From Monodelphis domestica (Eukaryota; Chordata; Mammalia; Didelphimorphia; Didelphidae): 64,000 bases of DNA. Positions 1 to 8,827 of this stretch are shown in pieces (position 1 is the first letter of the stretch; each line of letters begins with the position of its first letter). The DNA is taken from assembly GCF_027887165.1 (NCBI RefSeq), contig NC_077235.1, positions 15,848,383 through 15,912,382 of the forward strand, written 5' to 3'. The position numbers and the translations under genes were made by a program. Under the pieces are notes generated by a model. That model searched no databases. It was not told where the DNA came from and saw only the letters and a list, made by a program, of their open reading frames with translations.

Positions 1-247
1 ATTGCTATAGCTAAAAGGAATTCCCTGACCGAATACAATCAAGCATAAGAAAGGAATGCTAGCAAAAGGCTAGGGTCTAAGAGAGTGGGGTGCTTATAGT
101 GGATACTGAAGAATAGTCCTCGCCAGGTGTGGATCTTCTTGTGAAAGGGTCTCTTGATAAAATTGGGGAGACTATCTAACTACGATTGTCATTCTCCCGA
201 GGGTCCCTCTTCAGTCTGAAACTGCTCACCTCGGATTCCCTCAGGGA

Positions 248-375
248 GGATTCCCATGGGAACAGGGAAGAAGTACAAACTTTGGGGTCTTCAACCTACA
301 AGCTCCTCCGAAAATCTGGGCTTCACCAGATCCCACTAGGCCACAAATTTGGGGTTTCTAGATTCCATGTTGACA
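248..375 (+). repeat. Inverted repeat, left arm (unit 1)
   Basis: The block from ggattcccatggg to ccatgttgacac is matched in reverse complement at 774-900. Shared landmarks are aagtacaaacttt, agctcctccg, caccagat and tttggggtttct. The arms are about 80% identical by eye with a ~400-bp spacer that holds nothing I recognise. The same pair occurs in all nine units at the same offsets. Relatives of this arm, in + orientation only, occur in the flank at about 57420-57550 and 59675-59795. Confidence 0.85.
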
Positions 376-773
376 CACCTTATTGCCGATGCTGTGAATA
401 CATCCACTGCATCAAATCAGGAAACAGTAGAATCTGTATTTGCCAATGGTGGTCTGTTAATGTAGATACAGTATCGTTTTTTTTTGCTGGAAGCAGAATT
501 GCTTGCACTTTGACCGTGATGAAAATCATAGCACAGACTTGTAAAATCCCATGTGATTCATTGTCTGTTGTTTATCTGGTTATTTGTTGAACAGCTGTAA
601 AAATTAAAGGACAGCAAGATGTAGAAAGTGTTCTATTGATGGACAGCACCGTGAATCCTATCTTGCAAAGACAGAGTTAAAATTTTAGAACACTCTTTTG
701 CTCTCACACCAATCTCGCCATTCCCGAGTCTGAGGGAATATCAAAGGACCATGGCCTTCCCGGTTTTTCTATT

Positions 774-900
774 GTCAACCTGGAATCAAGAAACCCCAAA
801 CTTGGGGCCTAGACGTATCTGGTGTAGCCTGGATTTCCGGAGGAGCTAATAGATTGGAGACTCCAAAGTTTGTACTTGTTCCCTGATCCCGTGAGAATCC
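774..900 (-). repeat. Inverted repeat, right arm (unit 1)
   Basis: Reverse complement of the left arm. It directly abuts the purine-rich GATA/GACA tract. Neither flanking diverged unit has a second arm at this place, so the inversion arose in, or survived only in, the amplified lineage. Confidence 0.85.
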
Positions 901-1365
901 AGAGAGATAGAGACAGACAGATAGAAAGACCGATAGGCAGGCCGACTGGCAGATGGGTAGTGAGATAGGTAGGAGGGCAGATAGATGGATATAGAGATAG
1001 CACATAGAGAGACACGTAGTCAAACACAGAAAGAGAGATAGACAGGCAGGCAGACAGACAGATCGAGAGATAAATTGATAGGAACATAGAACAAAAAGAC
1101 ATAGAAACAGAAACAGAATGTGAGATCGAGACATTGAAAGATTAATAGAACTACAGGATGAGGGAAGGTGAAACAAAGGGACAGACAGAGACAGATAGAT
1201 GGAAGGGCATATAGAGGGAAAATGGAATCGAGAGACAGAGAGAGACACAGAAAGTCAGGCATATCGATAGACAGGTAGACAGGGATACACAAATATCTCT
1301 ATCTGTCTCTCTGTCTCTCTATGTACCTTTCTATCTCTCTGTCTGTCGATCTGTCGATCTGTCTT

Positions 1366-1419
<54 letters not shown>

Positions 1420-1490
1420 GATGTATCTATCGATCTATCTATGTGTTTGTGTTCCTATCGGTGTAGTTTATGTATCTATCTGCCTGCTTG
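900..1490. repeat. GATA/GACA to CTAT/CTGT strand-switch tract, unit 1
   Basis: From 900 to about 1290 the + strand is purine-rich (gaca, gata, gaga words). From 1291 it is pyrimidine-rich (ctgt, ctat, ctct), with a pure ctat run at 1367-1419. The two halves can pair with each other. Long cysteine/serine/leucine/isoleucine open frames here are translations of the simple repeat, not genes. Confidence 0.9.
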
Positions 1491-1529
1491 TTTTTGCATG
1501 GATCACACTGTGTGTATGTCATTTGTGTG

Positions 1530-1840
1530 TTTTAAAGTGTTGTGACATCCTGGGGAACTACAACTCCCAATGTGACCTAGTGGTAACATCCCTTTGAGTC
1601 CTGGCTTGGGATTGGTCTTGCATTGGACCAATCCTGTGTTGGGGGATGGACTTTGTCTATGGTCCCTCCTTAGCATGGGATTGGTCCATCTCAAAACCAA
1701 TCCCATGAAAGGGAACTGGGCATCATCTCTTACCCAGCAGGGGATTGGTCAAATTCAAGGCCAATCCTTCTCAGGAAATAAGAGGGAGGGAACCTTGTAG
1801 TATGCTGGGAGATATAGTCCAGTAGGCCACAACCATTGAA
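1530..1840. promoter_or_regulatory. CCAAT-palindrome module 1 with inverted ZNF143-like ends, unit 1
   Basis: The left end holds ACTACAACTCCCAATGTG (1557-1574). The right end, on the minus strand, holds ACTATATCTCCCAGCATAC (about 1801-1819). Both resemble the Staf/ZNF143 site ACTACAATTCCCAGMATGC. The likeness extends outwards: ttaaagtgttgtg on the left and the reverse complement of ccacaaccattgaa on the right, so the module has ~45-bp imperfect terminal inverted repeats. Inside are three facing ATTGG/CCAAT pairs: 1611-1617/1626-1632, the perfect 12-bp pair catgggattggt at 1674-1685/1696-1707, and 1742-1748/1761-1767. It may be a fold-back DNA element co-opted as regulatory DNA. ATTGG is the NF-Y core. 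Binding is inferred. Confidence 0.65.
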
Positions 1841-1971
1841 TACCCACCTGATCTCTCAATGTAGAAGGAGACATAGACAGCTAGACTGACCCACAGATTA
1901 TTTGATCTGTTATTCTGTCTATTCGCCTACTGGTTCTTGTGTCTGTCAGCCTGTCTGTGTTTCTTTTGTGG

Positions 1972-2285
1972 GTTTTCAAGTGTAGTGACAGCCTCGGGAA
2001 CTACAAGCCCCATTGTGCCCCAGGGATCTGTACCTTTTGAGTCCTGGCTTGGGATTGGTCCGGAATTCGATCAATCCTGTCGTCGGGGAGGGACAATACC
2101 CATGGCCCCTCCTTAGCCCAGAATTGGTCCATCTCTTTAGCAATCACGCACAGTAAAGTAGGGAGCATCATTCCTCACCAAGCCTAGGATTAGTGCAATT
2201 CAAGACCAATCCCAACCAGGAAAGATGGGGGAGGGACCCCTGGAGCACACTGGGAAATGCAGTTCTTCAGGCGACAACCTAAGAA
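1972..2285. promoter_or_regulatory. CCAAT-palindrome module 2 with inverted ZNF143-like ends, unit 1
   Basis: A diverged tandem relative of module 1. The left end is ACTACAAGCCCCATTGTG (about 1999-2016); the right end, on the minus strand, is ACTGCATTTCCCAGTGTGC (about 2244-2262). Outer flanks again mirror each other (tcaagtgtagtgacagcc against the reverse complement of ggcgacaaccta). Facing pairs are weaker: ggattg 2052-2057 with caatcc 2072-2077, then attggtcc near 2124, and accaatccc near 2207. In unit 9 and the right flank the first pair is better preserved (attggtc/gaccaat around an internal gaattc). It lies ~190 bp upstream of the TATA box. Confidence 0.6.
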
Positions 2286-2469
2286 GAGCAAAACTATATC
2301 TTGCTCTATATCCATGTAGACTGAGAGATGGACAAGGGGACCGACAGACAGGACGACTGACAGACATAAGGCTTGGTTTATCTGTTTCTCTGTCTTACTG
2401 CATTCCTGTCTATGTACCTGTCAGTCTGTCTATCTGTCTGTTCATCAGTCCTCTCTGGGTATCTGTCTC

Positions 2470-2477
2470 TATATAAG
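2470..2477 (+). promoter_or_regulatory. TATA box candidate (unit 1)
   Basis: TATATAAG matches the TATAWAAR consensus and lies downstream of the CCAAT modules. A start near 2500 would be expected. It overlaps GTAAGT (2477-2482), a consensus splice donor, so the same bases could serve either role. The box is identical in all nine units (8828, 15189, 21534, 27883, 34251, 40606, 46955, 53307). The flanking diverged unit has tacatagg instead (about 62040). Confidence 0.4.
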
Positions 2478-2482
2478 TAAGT

Positions 2483-2752
2483 ATGTGTGTTTCTGTCTAT
2501 GTATGCATCTGTTTATCTCTCGATCTCCAGTGTCTGTCAATCTGTCTGTCCATTGGTCTGTCCCTCTATGGAATTCATCAATCAGTCGATCTTTCCCATT
2601 CTTCTTCTCAGCTGTCCACCCTAGAAAATCAGAACAAGTGGTTGCTGGCAAGCAAAGCATATGATGGTGTCCCTGTGATGTTCAGGTGGCTCAGAAGATG
2701 TATTTGGTTCAAGATTGGAGGGGGAGTGGCAGACCTCTACTTTGGCCAGTGA
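2483..2752 (+). other. 89-codon open frame ending at the exon-like block (unit 1)
   Basis: Starts at a true ATG just downstream of the TATA box, runs through CTGT repeat sequence (Ser/Cys/Leu-rich), then through LENQNKWLLASKA and RWLRRCIWFKIGGGVADL, and ends at the TGA inside the donor region. It is open with the same length in all nine units and in the diverged unit (62053-62322). I recognise no family. Between array and flank I count about 33 base changes and 19 amino-acid changes by eye, roughly what drift without protein selection gives. Coding is therefore unlikely. Confidence 0.15.
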
Positions 2753-3613
2753 GGTGAGTGGCTGTGGCAGACTGCATGATGCGTCCAAACCCTTTTTCTT
2801 TGACTCTTCCATGAGGCGCTGGAAGTCTTGAATAGGAAAGCAAGGAATCAATAGCTCAGAGGCTAAGCTCTGAGCATTACTTCATAGGGATCTTAACCTG
2901 TTGTCCTGACATTTCCCAAAAAGGAGCATTTACTAAAGAAGAATGGCATTTCCTCGGCCAGGCTATGAAACAAAGTGAGGCAAAAGGACATAGAGTGTTA
3001 GCCGCCATTGAGGTCCCATGCACTCTAGTGAGGATACTGCACAAACTGTGGAGAGTTGAGCTGTTCCTCACCTGCAGCCCCCACCTTTCACTGCTTCTAC
3101 TCACTCTTCTTTACCCTTTGAATCAGATGGCCAAGGAGATACACCCCTTCCTTTATGCTGCAGATGCCAAGAACCAGCCCCATGGCCTGGGGCAAGCCTC
3201 CTGCCCAAATCCCTTGTTTCTGTCCTCACTGCTGTCAAATGATAGCTAAACCCCAGCATGGAGGCATGCTGTGTTGCCTTCCTCCCAAGGAGCAGATTTT
3301 GCTCGCAAGCTCTCCCACCTTGGCTGCCTCCTGACCACAGTCAACATGACTTTCACATCAATAAAATGTCCCCTTTTCTTTTGAAGCCATGTTTCAGAGT
3401 CTTGCATTCTTTCGATGATATAACTCCGAGCTCCAGTGGAGCATCTATGAACCCCACAACAATCATTCCAGGTGCCATTCAACAAAATGATGTTGTCTCC
3501 TCAGGGAGAAAACTGACACCTGAGACCAAGGAAGAAATGCAAAATCTTGAAACAGCTGGAGACCAGAAACTAAGTCTGGAGAATTGATCCTTCTCAAACT
3601 GTTGTAGCCAGCC

Positions 3614-4488
3614 TTTTATTGATTTCTTTATTCAGAAATTGTCTTCTTACATTGCTTTTCAGATTTTATTTAGTCAGTTTAGCACATTATTTCTCCTCGG
3701 TGACAAGAATCATATTCTTTCAATCCTTCCCCTCCCCTACCCTTCACGTAGTCGAGGGGAATTCCACTGGGTATGACATGTGTCCTTCAGGAGAACCTCT
3801 TTTCTTGTTGTTGATGTTTGCACTAGGATGTTCATTTAGAGTCTATATCCCCAGCCTTAACCCCCTGGACCCTTGTAATCTAGCAGTTGTTTTTCTTGGG
3901 TGTTTCTACTCCCACAGTTTTCCTTGTGAATGTGGATAGTGTTCTTTCTCATCGATTCTGCTGGGTGATTTAGGATGATTGCATTGACACTAATGAAGAA
4001 GTCCATTCCATTCCATTCCATTGTACCACAGTGCATCCATCTCTATGTACAATGTTCTCCTGGTTCTACTTCTCTCACTCTGCATCCATTCCTGGAGGTC
4101 TTTCCAGTTCCTGTGGAATTCCACCAGTTTATTATTCCTTTGAGGTCTATACTATTTCAGCACCCAGAGGTACCCCAATTTGTTCAGCCATTCCCCAGTT
4201 GAAGGGTATCCCCTCCTTTTCCAATTTTTGGCCACTCCAAAGAGAGCAGCTATCAATATTTTTGGTCAAGCCTTTGTCCTTATTATGGGTATGTGGTAGA
4301 AACCCTGCAGTGCTATGGCTGGATCAAAAGGCAGACCATCTTGTAGCGCCCTCTGGGCAGAGTTCCAAATTGCCCTCCAGAATGGTTGGATCAATTCACC
4401 ACTCCAGCAACAATGCCTTCACATCCAGACTTTGCCTCATCCCCTCAAGCATTCATTATATTCCCTTGCTGTCATGTTAGCCAATCTG
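3614..4488 (-). mobile_element. LINE-1 3' fragment, unit 1
   Basis: Read on the minus strand, 4488 to about 3975 encodes the end of L1 ORF2 in broken frames (AALFGVAKNWKRRG, PSTGEWLNKLG, SRTRRTLY), followed by a marsupial-type L1 3' UTR ending in aataaaatctgaaaagc near 3650. The fragment is 5'-truncated: L1 likeness stops at gttagccaatctg. The tattccat repeats at 4006-4022 belong to it. The identical truncation in every unit shows a single insertion that preceded amplification. Confidence 0.85.
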
Positions 4489-4940
4489 TGTAGCCTCCAT
4501 TTTCAAGAGGAGACACATTCTCATTGATACTTTGCATCAGAGTTACACCATTATTGGATAGATTCAAACTTTGAAACACCAGGCAGAGCCACCTATTAGT
4601 TGTTCGGGATTGGCAGAGGTACTGCTTACTCAAATGACAAAAAGGGGTCCCAGTACTGATGTTCGTCTAAACCCAATAGCTGGAATGCAAGTTGCAATGT
4701 TCCATTCACTGTATCGGTCTTGGCCATTAAATTTTTCAAATGTGCTAGGTAAAATGGAGAATCCTCTTCCTAGTGCTGGAATCTTTCAAACTGTGAATTT
4801 CTCTATAATTGTTCTTTCAAAAGTAACATCCTTGAACCTGTTAACTTTGAAATAATGCCGAGCTATCAATTAGTCATAAAAACCCAAGTCTTTAACCACA
4901 ATTTCACCTTTAAAACAATATTGAAATTCAAATTTAAAAG

Positions 4941-4944
<4 letters not shown>
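4489..4944. other. Unassigned segment between L1 and (CA)n (unit 1)
   Basis: No family recognised. It begins where the L1 likeness ends (tagcctccattttcaagagg). A 94-codon frame at 4571-4855 recurs in all units but has no recognisable motif. The start of the segment is also present in the right flank up to the window end (63890-64000), so it predates amplification. Confidence 0.5.

Positions 4945-4980
<36 letters not shown>
4945..4980. repeat. (CA)n microsatellite, unit 1
   Basis: Uninterrupted (ac)18, followed by ggtaatctg. Confidence 0.97.
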
Positions 4981-4982
<2 letters not shown>

Positions 4983-5906
4983 TAATCTGAAAAAATTAAC
5001 CCTAACTCTTTGAAAACAAATACCAGCTTGATAAAAATGTGAAATGACTGCATACAAATAAACATGTTAATACCTCGAGGAAAATGCCTCTCATTAGCAA
5101 TACTCAATATTGCCTGTACTTGATATACACGATTTCACACATTACTCCTACCAAAAGGTGGGAAGAAAATATTAGACTGTAAAGTCAAGAATTTCTGGTC
5201 TTCCTTTGGTCTTCTGCTCTATAATCCCCAGTACAGATGACCAGCTCCTGCCCTTGTCTCTAGATTTTCAGAGGAATGAACTGTTGTAATACATCTTGAT
5301 AGACATTATTTGCTAACGTTTCTATCACCTGCAAGTAGAAGAAATCCATTAGACATACGGTATAGCCCAAACCGCACGGAACATTGAGAAGAAACGGAGA
5401 ACTCAAGTTCTTCAGCTTCCTTGAGAAACTCTTTCATACATCAAATTTGATAACTCTTTAGACCCTAAGCCCTGACGTTTAAATTCATGCAGAAACTTTC
5501 TCTATTATAGTAGCCTTAAAGCAGTTACTCAGACGCAGTCGTGAACACTCTGGCTCTCACACTCCAACTCAAGCTTCCCATTCAACGCTTTCAGCCAAAC
5601 ATACATGCATGTCACCTATACTCTCCTCGCTCTTCCTTCTACTAGAAATACTATTTCACTCACATACACAGATACCAACAGTCAGTCACACACAAACTTT
5701 AGTCAGTTATGGAGCATGTGTTCAGGTTGTCCCGGGCTCCATTTTGGCCGACTTACCGTGGAACCAGATTTGGTTGATATTCCACACTTTTTTACTTATT
5801 GTATTCTTTACTCAGAGTCTGGTGCCACGACTTTTACAGGGTATAAACCCAGGACTCTGGGGATGTTATCCCAGGGATGGCCCCTAGCCTAGATGACAAG
5901 TGTAAG
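4981..5906. other. Unassigned segment between (CA)n and LTR (unit 1)
   Basis: No gene or known element recognised over ~0.9 kb; the same holds in every unit. Bases about 5550-5595 (gaacactctggctctcacactcc) loosely resemble 686-725 of the same unit, a possible weak internal duplication. The last part (5810-5900, including acccaggactctggggatg) is also present in the right flank near 57010-57090. Confidence 0.5.
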
Positions 5907-6288
5907 TGTTAAGGTCCGGGATTTTACCCACCACCAAGGAAGACCCATGGACAACGCAATCAGGCAAAGAAAGGGCCGTTTATTGAACTAATGCGCACTA
6001 GTGGGAACTCAGCCAAAAGAGTTCTGAGTTCCCTCCAGAAGATTCAGTCTTAAATACTTTTCAGCATGAATAACCCCCCTCCCTTCCTCATTCCAGGCCA
6101 TTATCTGTTGCATGCTCTTGTTGGAAAGTTTCCGAGTTTTTTTGCACCTGGGACCTTCGTCCTGAAGTTTATCTGTTAGTAGTTGGGACCTTGGACAGGT
6201 CCCAAAGTTTTATCTGTCTGTGGCTTAGCATTTCCCTTGACTGAATATCTCAAGGCTTGGGCAATTTCCAACTCAGATCTCCTTTACA
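5907..6288 (-). mobile_element. Solo LTR of an endogenous retrovirus, unit 1
   Basis: A fossil of 382 bp, read on the minus strand. It begins TGTAAAGGAG and ends GACCTTAACA, the TG...CA ends of retroviral LTRs. A TATA-like agtatttaag and the polyadenylation signal aataaa (minus strand, near 5985) lie in the expected U3 and R positions. No internal retroviral sequence adjoins it, so it is a solo LTR. Target-site duplication is not clear. The family is not recognised. It is absent at the matching place in the flank (57092). Confidence 0.72.
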
Positions 6289-7257
6289 AGGAGGAAAAGT
6301 ATTTGGGGATCCTCTCTACCACATGGGGGAAATCTAGGAGCATGGAAAGATGAGTGACATTGCTATAGCTAAAAGGAATTCCCTGACCGAATACAATCAA
6401 GCATAAGAAAGGAATGCTAGCAAAAGGCTAGGGTCTAAGAGAGTGGGGTGCTTATAGTGGATACTGAAGAATAGTCCTCGCCAGGTGTGGATCTTCTTGT
6501 GAAAGGGTCTCTTGATAAAATTGGGGAGACTATCTAACTACGATTGTCATTCTCCCGAGGGTCCCTCTTCAGTCTGAAACTGCTCACCTCGGATTCCCTC
6601 AGGGAGGATTCCCATGGGAACAGGGAAGAAGTACAAACTTTGGGGTCTTCAACCTACAAGCTCCTCCGAAAATCTGGGCTTCACCAGATCCCACTAGGCC
6701 ACAAATTTGGGGTTTCTAGATTCCATGTTGACACACCTTATTGCCGATGCTGTGAATACATCCACTGCATCAAATCAGGAAACAGTAGAATCTGTATTTG
6801 CCAATGGTGGTCTGTTAATGTAGATACAGTATCGTTTTTTTTTGCTGGAAGCAGAATTGCTTGCACTTTGACCGTGATGAAAATCATAGCACAGACTTGT
6901 AAAATCCCATGTGATTCATTGTCTGTTGTTTATCTGGTTATTTGTTGAACAGCTGTAAAAATTAAAGGACAGCAAGATGTAGAAAGTGTTCTATTGATGG
7001 ACAGCACCGTGAATCCTATCTTGCAAAGACAGAGTTAAAATTTTAGAACACTCTTTTGCTCTCACACCAATCTCGCCATTCCCGAGTCTGAGGGAATATC
7101 AAAGGACCATGGCCTTCCCGGTTTTTCTATTGTCAACCTGGAATCAAGAAACCCCAAACTTGGGGCCTAGACGTATCTGGTGTAGCCTGGATTTCCGGAG
7201 GAGCTAATAGATTGGAGACTCCAAAGTTTGTACTTGTTCCCTGATCCCGTGAGAATC

Positions 7258-7723
7258 CAGAGAGATAGAGACAGACAGATAGAAAGACCGATAGGCAGGC
7301 CGACTGGCAGATGGGTAGTGAGATAGGTAGGAGGGCAGATAGATGGATATAGAGATAGCACATAGAGAGACACGTAGTCAAACACAGAAAGAGAGATAGA
7401 CAGGCAGGCAGACAGACAGATCGAGAGATAAATTGATAGGAACATAGAACAAAAAGACATAGAAACAGAAACAGAATGTGAGATCGAGACATTGAAAGAT
7501 TAATAGAACTACAGGATGAGGGAAGGTGAAACAAAGGGACAGACAGAGACAGATAGATGGAAGGGCATATAGAGGGAAAATGGAATCGAGAGACAGAGAG
7601 AGACACAGAAAGTCAGGCATATCGATAGACAGGTAGACAGGGATACACAAATATCTCTATCTGTCTCTCTGTCTCTCTATGTACCTTTCTATCTCTCTGT
7701 CTGTCGATCTGTCGATCTGTCTT

Positions 7724-7777
<54 letters not shown>

Positions 7778-7848
7778 GATGTATCTATCGATCTATCTAT
7801 GTGTTTGTGTTCCTATCGGTGTAGTTTATGTATCTATCTGCCTGCTTG
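7258..7848. repeat. Strand-switch tetranucleotide tract, unit 2
   Basis: Same structure as unit 1; pure ctat run at 7725-7777. Confidence 0.9.
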
Positions 7849-7887
7849 TTTTTGCATGGATCACACTGTGTGTATGTCATTTGTGTG

Positions 7888-8643
7888 TTTTAAAGTGTTG
7901 TGACATCCTGGGGAACTACAACTCCCAATGTGACCTAGTGGTAACATCCCTTTGAGTCCTGGCTTGGGATTGGTCTTGCATTGGACCAATCCTGTGTTGG
8001 GGGATGGACTTTGTCTATGGTCCCTCCTTAGCATGGGATTGGTCCATCTCAAAACCAATCCCATGAAAGGGAACTGGGCATCATCTCTTACCCAGCAGGG
8101 GATTGGTCAAATTCAAGGCCAATCCTTCTCAGGAAATAAGAGGGAGGGAACCTTGTAGTATGCTGGGAGATATAGTCCAGTAGGCCACAACCATTGAATA
8201 CCCACCTGATCTCTCAATGTAGAAGGAGACATAGACAGCTAGACTGACCCACAGATTATTTGATCTGTTATTCTGTCTATTCGCCTACTGGTTCTTGTGT
8301 CTGTCAGCCTGTCTGTGTTTCTTTTGTGGGTTTTCAAGTGTAGTGACAGCCTCGGGAACTACAAGCCCCATTGTGCCCCAGGGATCTGTACCTTTTGAGT
8401 CCTGGCTTGGGATTGGTCCGGAATTCGATCAATCCTGTCGTCGGGGAGGGACAATACCCATGGCCCCTCCTTAGCCCAGAATTGGTCCATCTCTTTAGCA
8501 ATCACGCACAGTAAAGTAGGGAGCATCATTCCTCACCAAGCCTAGGATTAGTGCAATTCAAGACCAATCCCAACCAGGAAAGATGGGGGAGGGACCCCTG
8601 GAGCACACTGGGAAATGCAGTTCTTCAGGCGACAACCTAAGAA
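7888..8643. promoter_or_regulatory. CCAAT/ZNF143-like module pair, unit 2
   Basis: Module 1 at 7888-8198 and module 2 at 8330-8643; motifs as in unit 1. Confidence 0.6.
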
Positions 8644-8827
8644 GAGCAAAACTATATCTTGCTCTATATCCATGTAGACTGAGAGATGGACAAGGGGACC
8701 GACAGACAGGACGACTGACAGACATAAGGCTTGGTTTATCTGTTTCTCTGTCTTACTGCATTCCTGTCTATGTACCTGTCAGTCTGTCTATCTGTCTGTT
8801 CATCAGTCCTCTCTGGGTATCTGTCTC

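Larger units (their letters stand above)
2470..3385 (+). ncRNA. Candidate transcription cassette, unit 1
   Basis: TATA box (2470), exon-like block 2612-2753, a second acceptor (ttcatag, ending 2887) and a polyadenylation signal AATAAA (3360-3365) follow in order over ~0.9 kb. The 142-bp block is preceded by a pyrimidine-rich stretch ending ttcttctcag and followed by GAG|GTGAGT, a near-ideal donor. All three frames of the block contain a stop, so it cannot be an internal coding exon; a noncoding RNA or a short terminal ORF is more likely. The order and signals are kept in the diverged unit at 62182-62941. Transcription is inferred only. Confidence 0.4.
1..6358 (+). repeat. Array unit 1
   Basis: Complete 6358-bp unit of the sub-type shared with units 2 and 6: T in ccctcttcag near 205, ccgaaaatctggg near 308, and tgctcgcaag near 3300. 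It is almost identical to unit 2. One difference is the end of the region before the CA tract, which reads aactttgaaat here and aacttggaaat in unit 2. It is the reference for sub-feature positions used elsewhere. Confidence 0.95.

Noticed and set aside
186-590. 134-codon frame at the head of each unit
   Set aside because: It begins with TTG, not ATG, is broken in units 7, 8 and 9, has no recognisable motif, and lies in sequence that is reused inverted within the unit.
775-1292. Long Ser/Leu/Cys-rich minus-strand frames
   Set aside because: They are translations of GATA/GACA repeats in three overlapping frames.
2890-3030. FTKEEWHFLGQA, which resembles the core of a KRAB A-box
   Set aside because: Only about a dozen residues fit; the preceding DV/F positions and the following LYRDVM are missing, and no zinc fingers are nearby. 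Likely chance.
3258-3587. 109-codon frame spanning the AATAAA
   Set aside because: Relic B breaks it, it crosses the putative polyadenylation signal, and no family is recognised.
4006-4022. ccattccattccatt as centromeric-type (CATTC)n satellite
   Set aside because: Only three repeats, part of the L1 fragment.
4031-4480. 149-codon + strand frame recurring in most units
   Set aside because: It is antisense to the L1 ORF2 remnant.
4571-4855. 94-codon frame before the CA tract
   Set aside because: Present in all units simply because they are near identical; no motif and no independent diverged copy in the window to test it.
5828-5850. tggtgccacgac as a retroviral primer-binding site
   Set aside because: It lies outside the LTR on the wrong side and strand, and the match to known primer-binding sites is too short.
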